A stretch of 39,569 bases of DNA from Oscillospiraceae bacterium. GTDB taxonomy: Bacteria; Bacillota; Clostridia; Oscillospirales; Acutalibacteraceae. The number at the start of each line of letters is the position of its first letter. Within the stretch, counting starts at the first letter, position 1. The notes under the pieces are model-generated. The model ran no database searches, had not been told where the DNA came from, and saw only the letters and a program-made list of their open reading frames with translations. The position numbers were made by a program, and so were the translations under genes. This document shows, piece by piece, positions 8,390 to 15,902 of this stretch. The DNA lies in the NCBI GenBank assembly GCA_031280825.1, contig JAITGE010000013.1:1-39569 (forward strand), read 5' to 3'.

Positions 8390-9238
8390 ATGAGAACTGA
8401 CCTACAGATTTTCACCTACGAGGGCAACCAGGTACGCACCGTCCAGCGCGACGGTGAACACTGGTGGGTGCTCAAGGACGTGTGCGACATTTTGGAGCAC
8501 AGCAACCACAAGATGGTGAAGGAACGGCTTGACCCCGACGAGGTGGGTAAGTTTAGCTTACCCCACCCCAAAAACCCTGACAGGTTCATTGAAGTGCTGT
8601 GCGTCAGCGAAGCGGGCCTGTACAGCGTGATTCTCCGCTCCGACAAGCCGGAAGCCCGGCGGTTCAAGCGGTGGATCACCCACGACGTGCTGCCCGCGAT
8701 CCGCAGGCACGGAGTTTACGCCCGCGATGAGCTTCTAAACAACCCCGACCTCATGATCTCAGTGCTGCAGGCCCTGAAGTTCGAGCGTTCCCATAACGCC
8801 TTGCTGGAGCAGCAGGCGGCAGTGCAAGGCCGGCTGATCGCGAAGATGAAGCCCAAAGCGGCCTACTACGACGTGATCCTGGCCTGCCCGGACGCCGTTG
8901 CCGTCAGCGTCATCGCCAAGGACTACGGCTGGTCGGCTGTGCGCATGAACGCGTTTTTGCATGAACTTGGCGTTCAGTTCAAACTGAGCGGCATCTGGCT
9001 GCCATACCAGAAATATGCCGGGCACGGCTACACCTGCTCCCGCACCCACGAGCACACCGGGCGCGGCGCAGTGAATTGCTGTGCGAACTACGTTCACACT
9101 CATTCACACGAGCGCGCTTCGCACGCTTACCCACACGCCACGGTGCACACCTACTGGACGCAGAAGGGCCGTCTGTTCCTGTACGGTCTGCTGAAAGACC
9201 ACGGCATCCTGCCGCTGGTGGAACGGGGTGGACTCTGA
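8390..9238 (+). CDS. Phage-type antirepressor, Bro-N and KilAC domains
   Basis: 282 residues from ATG 8390. Residues 5-107 are a Bro-N domain (WWVLKDVCDILEHSN, LYSVILRSDKPEARRFKRWI, DVLPAIRRHGVYA). Residues about 135-275 are the KilAC (ANT) DNA-binding domain (KAAYYDVIL, FKLSGIWLPYQKYAGHGYT, TYWTQKGRLFLYGLLKDHGI). Such proteins relieve repression of phage or mobile-element genes. The KilAC domain carries an unusual His/Thr/Ala/Cys-rich insertion at about residues 213-250, where family members normally have a shorter loop. Part of it (AVNCCANYVHTHSH) is encoded by the repeat at 9071-9108. The start overlaps no gene; the stop overlaps the ATG of a broken downstream gene (TGATG). Confidence 0.88.
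   Translation: MRTDLQIFTYEGNQVRTVQRDGEHWWVLKDVCDILEHSNHKMVKERLDPDEVGKFSLPHPKNPDRFIEVLCVSEAGLYSVILRSDKPEARRFKRWITHDVLPAIRRHGVYARDELLNNPDLMISVLQALKFERSHNALLEQQAAVQGRLIAKMKPKAAYYDVILACPDAVAVSVIAKDYGWSAVRMNAFLHELGVQFKLSGIWLPYQKYAGHGYTCSRTHEHTGRGAVNCCANYVHTHSHERASHAYPHATVHTYWTQKGRLFLYGLLKDHGILPLVERGGL
9071..9108 (+). repeat. 38-bp repeat, copy 2, inside the antirepressor gene
   Basis: Same sequence family as 7851-7888: 20 identical bases, then a one-base gap and two substitutions. Here it is translated in frame within the loop region of the KilAC domain. Confidence 0.75.
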
Positions 9239-9333
9239 TGCGTAAATATTTTTACAATGGCGAGCACTACCCCGATCCCACGGCCTATAGACTGCCAATA
9301 TATCTTTCCATTCGGCGCGTGTGCCGGACATGA
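9238..9333 (+). pseudogene. Broken small mobile-element protein (MRKYFYNGEHYPDPTAY...)
   Basis: The ATG overlaps the antirepressor stop (TGATG), as in coupled genes. The first 17 residues (MRKYFYNGEHYPDPTAY) look like the start of a small protein that commonly follows such antirepressors (recalled). From about 9288 the frame runs into the reverse complement of a conjugative-element gene, so the remaining 14 residues are foreign and the frame stops at 9333. Confidence 0.5.
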
Positions 9334-10346
9334 CCACATCATCATAGGCGTTGCTGTTACGGATTTCTGTGATTTTGTCGGCGTACTCTTGGTTAATCTC
9401 CTGTATCGCCATAGGCATGGTGTAGCCATTGCCGCTGTCCTCGCCGGAGAAGAAAATCCCGAAGATAGAGCCGACAAGCAAGCCAATCATGCAGATGACA
9501 AGGATAATCACCACGGCAACCCAGCCGCCCGCCGCGATTGCGGAAATGAGGGCTTTGGTGGCGGCGATTATCGCCTTGACCGTGGCAATCGTGGCCTTGA
9601 TGGCGATTTTTGCGGCTTGAACAGCGGCTTTTGCCGCCGCTTTACTTGCCTGTGCCGCCGCTTTTGCCGCTTTCGCTGCCGCCTGCGCCGCCCGTTGGGT
9701 GACCTTTGCGGTCTGCTGTGCGGTTTTGACGGTCACTTTTGCCGTTTTTTCGGCGGTCTTAATCCCTTTCTGCGCCGTTTTCGCCGTGCCTTTAACGGTC
9801 TTGGAAGCGGTCTTTATGGTCTTTTCCGTACTCCGTGCCGATTGCTTGATGGTCTTGCCGGATTTCTCCACCATCTTGATGGTTTTGTCAGCAGCCCCAC
9901 GGGTGCGGAAAGCGGTGCGTCGCGCCGTGTCCTGCGCCCGTTTCACCATCTCTTTTTTCGGTTGGTCTGTGGCGGGCTTTTTTACGGTGTTTTTGATGTT
10001 GCTCACTTGCCGCTTGGCTTCCTGCATATTGTTTTTGGCTTTGTTGATATTCTCGGATGCTTTTTTAACGGGATTTTTCCGCAAGCCGTTTGCCGCCCGC
10101 TGTGATAAATCCTTTGCGCCGCCCGAAACCTTATCAGAAGCATAATCAGACGGGGAATTTTGCCCTGTGTCCTGTGTCCGTTCAGCCCCACGGTCAGCGG
10201 ATTCAACCGCGTCTTTGGATTTGACAAAGGCGTTTTTCATGTGCGGTCAAGCGATGGGATAGACGGTGCTTTGGCGGGTATGGTGTGGATTGTCATGAGC
10301 GGCCTCACTTTCTGGCTGTTTTAGCTTTTGATATATCGGCGAATAG
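9288..10346 (-). pseudogene. Fragment of a conjugative-element CD1108-family protein, broken at both ends with an internal stop
   Basis: From ATG 10240 the product is Lys/Ala-rich with many KTAKT/KAAKAA helical repeats (about residues 60-225), then one strong membrane segment (WVAVVIILVICMIGLLVGSIF). A conserved stretch follows (MPMAIQEINQEY, DDVVMSGTRAEWKDILAVY), typical of the large Tn1549-type ICE proteins that carry a C-terminal CHAP/NlpC peptidase. The peptidase is missing: homology ends at ILAVY (about 9288), where the antirepressor module begins. The same frame also codes upstream of the ATG (LKQPESEAAHDNP, RQSTVYPIA), interrupted by TGA at 10249-10247, probably a mutated CGA. It runs into the res end without a start codon, so the 5' end is also lost. 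A scar of a former ICE. Confidence 0.7.
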
Positions 10347-10352
10347 ATGCTG

Positions 10353-13300
10353 TCACATCATACTCTTCGCTTGACTCCACTGCGTTTCCACCCGCATTTC
10401 CACGCCGTTCTCCAGTGCGGCGAAATGCCGCTTGCCGCAGTGGATTTTCAACTGCTCACTCGTCCGCAAGTCGAACAAGTTGGTGCTGCCCTTGGTTTCG
10501 AGGATGAAATACAGCTTTTCTTCGCCGTCTCGGTCGAGATAGACCGCCCAATCGGGATTGTAGCTGCCAATAGGCGTGTCAATTTTGAAGCGTGGCGGGA
10601 GCTTTATGAACATCTTCACGTCCGGATCATCGTCCAAGGCCTTAGCAAAAGGTTTCTCAATCCCACCGCTGTCGTAAACGATGTAATCATACACGCTGTT
10701 TTTGACGGCCACGGCGTTGCGGTCGAGGTTGGCGAGAAACTCCTGCGTGTCGAAAATCTCCTGCGCGAAATATTCCTGCCCGTCCAGCCGGATGTAGCGG
10801 ATGCCGTCAATCGCCAGCGCATGGCGTTCGTTTTTGATGATTTCGGTGATCTGCTCAATGAACATCTGCGGGTTGCTGATGAAGTCGCCGATCCGTCCGC
10901 TGCGCTGAATAATCTCGTAGACCGTGCCGCGTTTGGTGCGGGTGACCTCGCCGATGACATTGATGATGTCGGGCAGAATGGCGTAGTTGTTGGCGATATC
11001 CTCGGTGCGGACGCCGCGCTCGATTCCTGTCACGCCGAAGCTTTGAATGTCCAAATCGGTGACGGTGGACACGATTCGCGCCGGAGGCATGGGCGGCAGC
11101 TCGGCAATACGTTTCACCGCCTGACGGATCAGCGTCTCGGTGTCGATTTTTACGCGGTAGGTGGTCTTTTGCTTGATTTTGTCCCACAGTGCTAAGAATT
11201 TCGGCGACAGGATGACTTGCTTTTTCAGCCTGACCGTCACATCGCGGGAAGCGTCTCGCACCGGGGGCTTGGTGTCGGCGCGTTGAAGTTGCTGGAGGAT
11301 CGCCCGCTGTTTTGCCTCGGAATAATGCGAATCCAAATCCACCCTTCCGGCGGCGACCTGTGCCTTGAGCGTTTCGCTCATTTTGTTATTGCGAGTGACC
11401 AGCTTCTGTGCGGTCAAGCCCTGCACAATTTCGGCGGCCTCTTCGTAAGAGATAGTCTTTTCTTCAACAACAATCTCGGCGTAGGATGCTCCGGCAATCG
11501 CCGCAACATCAATCGTAACAGGATTCACGATACTGTCTGACTCATCAGAAGAAGTGTCAAAAGCCTTGCTGATAACGGCAGACACGGCGGTTTTTGCGGC
11601 TACAGGAATCACCGTGGCCTGCTCGTCCAACAGCTTTTCGATTTCTTCATCGCTGAAAGAGCTGGACACATTACCGCCGTCGTCGATAACGCCGTTGGCT
11701 TTGAGCATGTCCACGACCGCGGCGGCCTGTTCAGCTGTCACAGTCTGCTCCACTGTTCGGGTCTCCTCATAGACCGTATCCATGAACAGCTGGATATTGA
11801 CCTCGCCAAACCGCACACCGGTTTCTTCCTCAATCTCCCGCTGGAGGGTTTCGGCGAACTCGGCGAAGCTCTCGTTGGCCATGACGTGCAGGACGTTGAT
11901 GTTTTTGTCCTCAATGCGGTTGCCGTCCTGATCCACGCACAACCGCAAGCCGCGCCCGACCTTTTGGCGGCAGGTAAACGCCGATTTTTGTTCAATCAGA
12001 GTGCAGACTTGGAATACGTTCGGGTTGTCCCAGCCCTCTTTCAAAGCGGAATGGGAGAAGATGAAACGCAAAGGGCAGTCAAAGGACAGGAGCCATTCCT
12101 TGTCCTTCATGATGGTGTTGTAAGTGTCGTAGTCGGCGGCAGTGTCGCCGCGGGTGTCTCGCAGAATACCCTTTTTGTCCTGCGAAAAGTAGCCATCGTG
12201 AACTTTAGTTAATTCAGAATTCATAATGCATAATTCATAATTATCGCCATGCCAAAACTTACGCACAGATTTAAATTTTGGTTGCATAATGAGTTCCATA
12301 TAACATTCTTCAAACATTCGCGCATAGACGCCTCGCTCGTCATCTAATTGTGAATTATGAATTATGCATTGTGAATTATCCAAGCGGTATTTCGCCACTT
12401 CATCGATGAAAAACAGGCTCAGCACCTTGATACCCTTGCCGTAATACAGCAACTCCTTGTTGAGGTGCGCCTCAATCGTGCGGCGGATCTGCGCCCGCTT
12501 GATGAGGTTCTCGTCAAGCGCGCCGATAGCCTGACCGAGCCGCACCGATTCGGTGTTGACGAACTCGATATATTCACCGCCGAGGGAGCAGTCAATCCCG
12601 TTCAGGCGGTAGCCCTCGTATAAATCACGGTTGCCGGACAGGGTGAACAGGTCGGCACCATCCCGCACGGTGAAGGTTTTGCGGGTAACTTTGCCGTCTT
12701 TTCCCGCCACGTCAATCTCGATTTTCGCCGTGAACCCGCTCTTGTTTGATGCCTCCAGCAGCCGTATATATGGCTTGTTGAAGTCATTCTCAGCGCGGTT
12801 GGATGACACGCAAATCTGCTTAACCAGCCCCTTTTCGTAGGCATCCACCGGAGTCAGGCGGTAGAGCAGATTAATTTTTTCCTTGTGGGTGGCCGAATAG
12901 CGCAGCACACACATGGGGTTCAGGCTGGCGACGGCCTCCTTCGCCTTGGGCGTGTTGTCCACCGACTGCGGCTCGTCGATGATGACGATGGGGCGGGTAT
13001 CCTGTATGTAGCGCATGGCGGTCTCGCCGTTCAGCTTGTCCTGCGCCTGATTGATGATATTTTCCGCCTTTTTGAACGCATCGATGTTGATGATCATGAT
13101 CTCGATATTGGCGGAGGTAGCGAACTGCCGCACATCGCTCAGCTTGGCGGAATTGTAGATGAAATAGCGGCAGGGGACGTTGTCGTACTGCGTTCCGAAA
13201 TGCTCCGCCGTCACCTGAAAGGACTTGTACACGCCCTCGCGGATAGCGACAGACGGCACCACGATGATGAATTTGGTGAAGCCGTACTGCCGGTGCAGCT

Positions 13301-13607
13301 CGAAAATCGTCTTGGTGTAGACGTAGGTCTTGCCGGTGCCGGTTTCCATCTCCACACAGAACTGCCGCTCCGCCAAATCAGCGGTCTGCGGCAGACGGTT
13401 ACGCTTTTGGACGGTGCGCATATTGGCGAGCAGCGCATCATCCGGCAACAGCAAAGCATTGCCGATGCCGAAGTCGTTGGTCAGCATGATTTGGCTGGTC
13501 TGCGCTAAAGAGAAGGTCGCTTGGTTCTTCTCCTGCCCGGCGAACAGGTCAGTCACGGCGTTGACAGCGTCGGTTTGGAAGGATTGATGCTTGAATTTCA
13601 GTTTCAT
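10353..13607 (-). CDS. res: Type III restriction enzyme, Res subunit
   Basis: 1084 residues. It is the ATP-dependent translocase and endonuclease that cuts DNA with Mod when two unmodified sites are met. Visible motifs: Walker A METGTGKTY (87-95), motif II IIDEPQSVD (209-217), motif III LRYSATH (235-241), late helicase motif with VGRGLRL, and a C-terminal PD-(D/E)XK nuclease (NPDWAV then FILETKGS, about 1017-1041). Length and domain order are normal for Res. Two short insertions at about 409-422 (NSQCIIHNSQL) and 456-467 (NYELCIMNSEL) are encoded by 34-bp AATTATG repeat arrays, in loops between conserved segments. The ATG directly follows such an array and an in-frame TAA, and no Shine-Dalgarno is present. 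It may depend on coupling to the gene 32 nt upstream. Last gene of the operon. Confidence 0.95.
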   Translation of the reverse strand: MKLKFKHQSFQTDAVNAVTDLFAGQEKNQATFSLAQTSQIMLTNDFGIGNALLLPDDALLANMRTVQKRNRLPQTADLAERQFCVEMETGTGKTYVYTKTIFELHRQYGFTKFIIVVPSVAIREGVYKSFQVTAEHFGTQYDNVPCRYFIYNSAKLSDVRQFATSANIEIMIINIDAFKKAENIINQAQDKLNGETAMRYIQDTRPIVIIDEPQSVDNTPKAKEAVASLNPMCVLRYSATHKEKINLLYRLTPVDAYEKGLVKQICVSSNRAENDFNKPYIRLLEASNKSGFTAKIEIDVAGKDGKVTRKTFTVRDGADLFTLSGNRDLYEGYRLNGIDCSLGGEYIEFVNTESVRLGQAIGALDENLIKRAQIRRTIEAHLNKELLYYGKGIKVLSLFFIDEVAKYRLDNSQCIIHNSQLDDERGVYARMFEECYMELIMQPKFKSVRKFWHGDNYELCIMNSELTKVHDGYFSQDKKGILRDTRGDTAADYDTYNTIMKDKEWLLSFDCPLRFIFSHSALKEGWDNPNVFQVCTLIEQKSAFTCRQKVGRGLRLCVDQDGNRIEDKNINVLHVMANESFAEFAETLQREIEEETGVRFGEVNIQLFMDTVYEETRTVEQTVTAEQAAAVVDMLKANGVIDDGGNVSSSFSDEEIEKLLDEQATVIPVAAKTAVSAVISKAFDTSSDESDSIVNPVTIDVAAIAGASYAEIVVEEKTISYEEAAEIVQGLTAQKLVTRNNKMSETLKAQVAAGRVDLDSHYSEAKQRAILQQLQRADTKPPVRDASRDVTVRLKKQVILSPKFLALWDKIKQKTTYRVKIDTETLIRQAVKRIAELPPMPPARIVSTVTDLDIQSFGVTGIERGVRTEDIANNYAILPDIINVIGEVTRTKRGTVYEIIQRSGRIGDFISNPQMFIEQITEIIKNERHALAIDGIRYIRLDGQEYFAQEIFDTQEFLANLDRNAVAVKNSVYDYIVYDSGGIEKPFAKALDDDPDVKMFIKLPPRFKIDTPIGSYNPDWAVYLDRDGEEKLYFILETKGSTNLFDLRTSEQLKIHCGKRHFAALENGVEMRVETQWSQAKSMM
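12209..12242 (-). repeat. 34-bp AATTATG heptamer array A (inside res)
   Basis: On the minus strand it reads as four heptamers of consensus AATTATG plus AATTAA. It is translated as NYELCIMNSEL. The third heptamer is CATTATG, which turns the in-frame TGA of a perfect array into TGC. Confidence 0.85.
12346..12379 (+). repeat. 34-bp AATTATG heptamer array B (inside res, opposite orientation)
   Basis: On the plus strand it reads AATTGTG, AATTATG, AATTATG, CATTGTG, AATTAT. The gene reads the opposite strand, giving NSQCIIHNSQL. The TAA stops expected from a perfect array are CAA here because of the two GTG heptamers. Confidence 0.85.
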
Positions 13608-13641
13608 TTAATTCATAATGCACAATTCATAATTCATAATT
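13608..13641 (-). repeat. 34-bp AATTATG heptamer array C (left end of four-helix cassette)
   Basis: On the minus strand it reads AATTATG, AATTATG, AATTGTG, CATTATG, AATTAA. It is 30/34 identical to array D in inverted orientation. It supplies the last two bases of the four-helix gene's TAA stop and ends at the base before the res ATG. Confidence 0.9.
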
Positions 13642-13999
13642 ATGCATTTTCCTCCTTGCTCGAATTGATTATTGCTGTGAGAATTTTAATGATTTCAACG
13701 CAATCGGTATCAATGCTACAAAATTGCTTTTGATCCATATAACCGCTTTCATGCAGCAATTCAAGCCAGTATTCACTTTCACTTGCTTCTTTCAGCGAAA
13801 TATTCATCTTGAAAATAAAATCGGCTTTGCTTTGCCCCCGAATTGCTTCTTTAACATTCGCACCAACGCTTGTGCCGGAACGCAAAAGCTGTTTTGAAAG
13901 AACATACTCGCGTTTTTCCTCACAAAAATACTTATATAGCTGAATAATCCTAAGCGCAAAAGCTTTGCTCTTGTTTACAATCAAATTATCCTGTTTCAT
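13640..13999 (-). CDS. Four-helix-bundle protein, 23S rRNA intervening-sequence (S23) family
   Basis: 119 residues from ATG 13999, preferred to the upstream TTG because GGAGGA precedes it at 5-6 bases. The entire product matches the small four-helix-bundle family (PF05635 / TIGR02436 type). Signatures are LLRSGTSVGANVKEA (about 38-52) and MNISLKEASESEYWL (about 65-79), with heptad-like helices and no catalytic motif. Relatives are encoded in IVS elements of 23S rRNA genes and, as Avd, help the reverse transcriptase of diversity-generating retroelements; no reverse transcriptase is present here. The gene is visibly more AT-rich than mod and res and is flanked by inverted repeats, so it looks like an insertion into the operon. 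Its role in restriction, if any, is unknown. Confidence 0.85.
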   Translation of the reverse strand: MKQDNLIVNKSKAFALRIIQLYKYFCEEKREYVLSKQLLRSGTSVGANVKEAIRGQSKADFIFKMNISLKEASESEYWLELLHESGYMDQKQFCSIDTDCVEIIKILTAIINSSKEENA

Positions 14000-14009
14000 G
14001 CCGTCCTCC

Positions 14010-14043
14010 AATTATGCATTATGAATCATGAATTATGAATTAA
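14010..14043 (+). repeat. 34-bp AATTATG heptamer array D (right end of four-helix cassette)
   Basis: On the plus strand it reads AATTATG, CATTATG, AATCATG, AATTATG, AATTAA. It contains the TAA stop codon of mod (14042-14040) and is 30/34 identical to array C inverted. Confidence 0.9.
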
Positions 14044-15902
14044 ATAAGTTTCAATTCAATTTCATGGTCGCGCAGAATATAGTGCGCGTTGGCCAAATCC
14101 GTATCGTCGGCAAAGCACCCCTCCGCGAAAATCATCTTCGCGGGTGCGTATTCGCACATCGCCTCCACATCCTCGGTGGTCACCGCCTCCGCCAAGCAAA
14201 TCAGCAGCATACAGCCCTCGCCGACGGCGTAGGCGGGCTTGCCGTTCACCTCCACCATCTCCGCCGGCCATGTGAGCGGACAGCCCATTTTCAGCATGAT
14301 CTCGTACACCATATCCATATCGGAGCGGTCGGGCTTAACGTTGTCGATCATGGCGTTCATACGATTGAGTAGCTCCATCTGCTCCCCGGCGGCGACGGGT
14401 GTACCGTTCCACGCTTTGAGGTTGGAGGAGTCCAGCTTGAACACCTTGAACCCGGTATCCAGCAGTGGCCTCTCATCCTCACCCAGCCGGATCTGACCGC
14501 TCTGTTCGGCTTGCAGCTTTGCCCCCGCCCGGCGAATGCGCTCCTTGCCGATTTCGCAGATGTTGGCATAGCCCGCTTTCGCCGCCTCGGATTTTTCGTC
14601 TGTCACTTCCGGCAGCTGCACAAGGATAAACTGGCGGTTGCCGCCGTCTTCGGCGTTGAGCTGCATGACAGCGTGGGCGGTAGTGGCGGAGCCGGAAAAG
14701 AAGTCGAGGATGATGTCGTCGGGAGATGTTCGTGCAAGCGTAATCAAGTGTTTCATCAAGCGCACGGGTTTGGGACCGTCAAAACCGCCCATCTTAATCA
14801 ATTTTGTCAATTCTTGTGCGCCTTCTTGACTGTGACCAACATCTTTATAGAAAAGAATCGATTGTGGGACTAAGCCGTCATGTTTTAATTCGTTGAGGAA
14901 TCGTTTGATTCTTGGTACCCCATCGCCGTCGGAGCCGAATAAAATTCGGCCATCGGCGAGTCTCTCGAAAAATGCATTTTTCGAGAGACTCCAGCAGCGT
15001 CCTGCTGGAGGCTCAATCACTCGCCCCGAAGGGGCGGTGATTGGATAATCATTTGCCGCGCTATATGTTTTTACCGACATATCAGATGATTTCCATGGTC
15101 CGCGCGGATCGTTATCGGGATTGGAATAACGCGCGTTTGCTTCTTCTGTTCGCGGTAATCTGCCGATTTGAAACTCTTGAGCGTTTTTTGCATACATCAA
15201 AACATAATCATGACTGTTAGAAATATACTTTGCATCATTCTTCGGTGAATATGCTCTTTGCCATATAAATTGCCCAATAAAGTTTTCTTCCCCGAACACC
15301 TCATCGCAAAGCTTCCTCAGATTGCTGACCTCATGGTCGTCAATGCTAATAAAAATTACCCCATCATCCCGCAGCAGCGTACTCGCCAGCCGCAGACGCG
15401 GGTACATCATATTCAGCCAGTTGGTGTGGAACCGCCCCATGGTTTCGGGGTTGGAGCGGGTGGTCTGCGCCGTCACCTCGCGGTAGCGCGCCAACGGGTC
15501 GGCAAAATCGTCGGCATAGACGAAATCGTTGCCGGTGTTGTAGGGCGGGTCGATGTAAATCATCTTGACCTTGCGGTAATAGGCGGTCTGCAAGAGCTTC
15601 AGCACCTCCAGATTGTCGCCCTCTATGTAGATATTACCGGTGGAATCGAAGTTGACGCTCTCCGCCGGGCAGGGGCGCAACGTGCCGGCCGAACGCTGCT
15701 GCGCCAGCCGGAGGGACTCCGCCTTGCCCTTCCACTCGAACTTGTACTTCTCAAAATCGTTGTCGATGTACTCCCCGCACAGCGACAGCAGCTTGTCGAT
15801 ATCCAGCTTGCCCTCGCTCACGCAATCGGGGAAAATCTCCCGCAAGCGGTCAAGGTTGGTCTGCTCCATGTCGAGCGACAGCCCGTCCAGTTTATTGCTC
15901 AT
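14040..15902 (-). CDS. mod: Type III site-specific DNA methyltransferase, Mod subunit (N6-adenine)
   Basis: 620 residues from ATG 15902; GGAGGG lies 8 bases upstream, which argues against the in-frame GTG at 15911. It recognises the target and methylates adenine. DPPYNTG (118-124) precedes the AdoMet motif DFFSGSATTAHAV (near residue 400), the beta-class order of type III Mods; the specificity region lies between them. An N-terminal helical segment and a C-terminal Res-contact region complete the normal length. The start overlaps the DUF1016 stop by 11 bp (ATGAGCAATAA). The specificity region carries three back-to-back inverted repeats (14958-15043) that still encode conserved residues (GRCWSLSKNAFFERLADGR). 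The stop codon lies inside repeat array D. Confidence 0.95.
   Translation of the reverse strand: MSNKLDGLSLDMEQTNLDRLREIFPDCVSEGKLDIDKLLSLCGEYIDNDFEKYKFEWKGKAESLRLAQQRSAGTLRPCPAESVNFDSTGNIYIEGDNLEVLKLLQTAYYRKVKMIYIDPPYNTGNDFVYADDFADPLARYREVTAQTTRSNPETMGRFHTNWLNMMYPRLRLASTLLRDDGVIFISIDDHEVSNLRKLCDEVFGEENFIGQFIWQRAYSPKNDAKYISNSHDYVLMYAKNAQEFQIGRLPRTEEANARYSNPDNDPRGPWKSSDMSVKTYSAANDYPITAPSGRVIEPPAGRCWSLSKNAFFERLADGRILFGSDGDGVPRIKRFLNELKHDGLVPQSILFYKDVGHSQEGAQELTKLIKMGGFDGPKPVRLMKHLITLARTSPDDIILDFFSGSATTAHAVMQLNAEDGGNRQFILVQLPEVTDEKSEAAKAGYANICEIGKERIRRAGAKLQAEQSGQIRLGEDERPLLDTGFKVFKLDSSNLKAWNGTPVAAGEQMELLNRMNAMIDNVKPDRSDMDMVYEIMLKMGCPLTWPAEMVEVNGKPAYAVGEGCMLLICLAEAVTTEDVEAMCEYAPAKMIFAEGCFADDTDLANAHYILRDHEIELKLI
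14958..14991. repeat. Perfect 34-bp palindrome inside mod
   Basis: The sequence is identical to its own reverse complement over 34 bases. It runs from GAGTCTCTCG at the left end through a central AATGCATT to CGAGAGACTC at the right end. The bases outside no longer pair. It encodes SLSKNAFFERL of Mod. Confidence 0.95.
14989..15010. repeat. Hairpin CTCCAGCAG-CGTC-CTGCTGGAG inside mod
   Basis: A perfect 9-bp stem with a 4-base loop shares its first three bases with the end of the 34-bp palindrome. Confidence 0.9.
15014..15043. repeat. Hairpin CAATCAC...GTGATTG inside mod
   Basis: CAATCAC (15014-15020) pairs with GTGATTG (15037-15043) and CGCCCC (15022-15027) with GGGGCG (15031-15036) around a GAA loop, leaving one bulged T. 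This gives about 13 bp, 3 bp after the previous hairpin. Confidence 0.9.

Larger units (their letters stand above)
13608..14043. mobile_element. Putative IVS-type cassette: four-helix-bundle gene between inverted heptamer arrays
   Basis: The unit is array C, a 119-codon AT-rich gene with its own GGAGGA site, and array D in inverted orientation. It sits exactly between mod and res. The repeats provide the stop codons of both mod and the inner gene and abut the res start, as expected for an insertion at the mod-res junction. Members of this protein family were first described in intervening sequences inserted in 23S rRNA genes. That this copy is or was mobile is an inference from the flanking repeats and lower GC content. 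Confidence 0.5.

Noticed and set aside
9257-10105. 282-codon plus-strand frame opposite the conjugative-element fragment
   Set aside because: Gly/Cys/Arg/Phe-rich translation of the complement of a Lys/Ala repeat region; the minus frame has the recognisable membrane segment and conserved motifs.
10347-11195. 282-codon plus-strand frame opposite the end of res
   Set aside because: Shadow of the Res nuclease region; no motif of its own.
12209-14043. CRISPR-like array from the repeated AATTATG units
   Set aside because: Copies are inverted, irregularly spaced and partly translated; there are no equal-length spacers and no cas genes.
14958-15043. Invertible phase-variation switch in mod
   Set aside because: The repeats are palindromes without an intervening segment to invert, and no recombinase gene is nearby.
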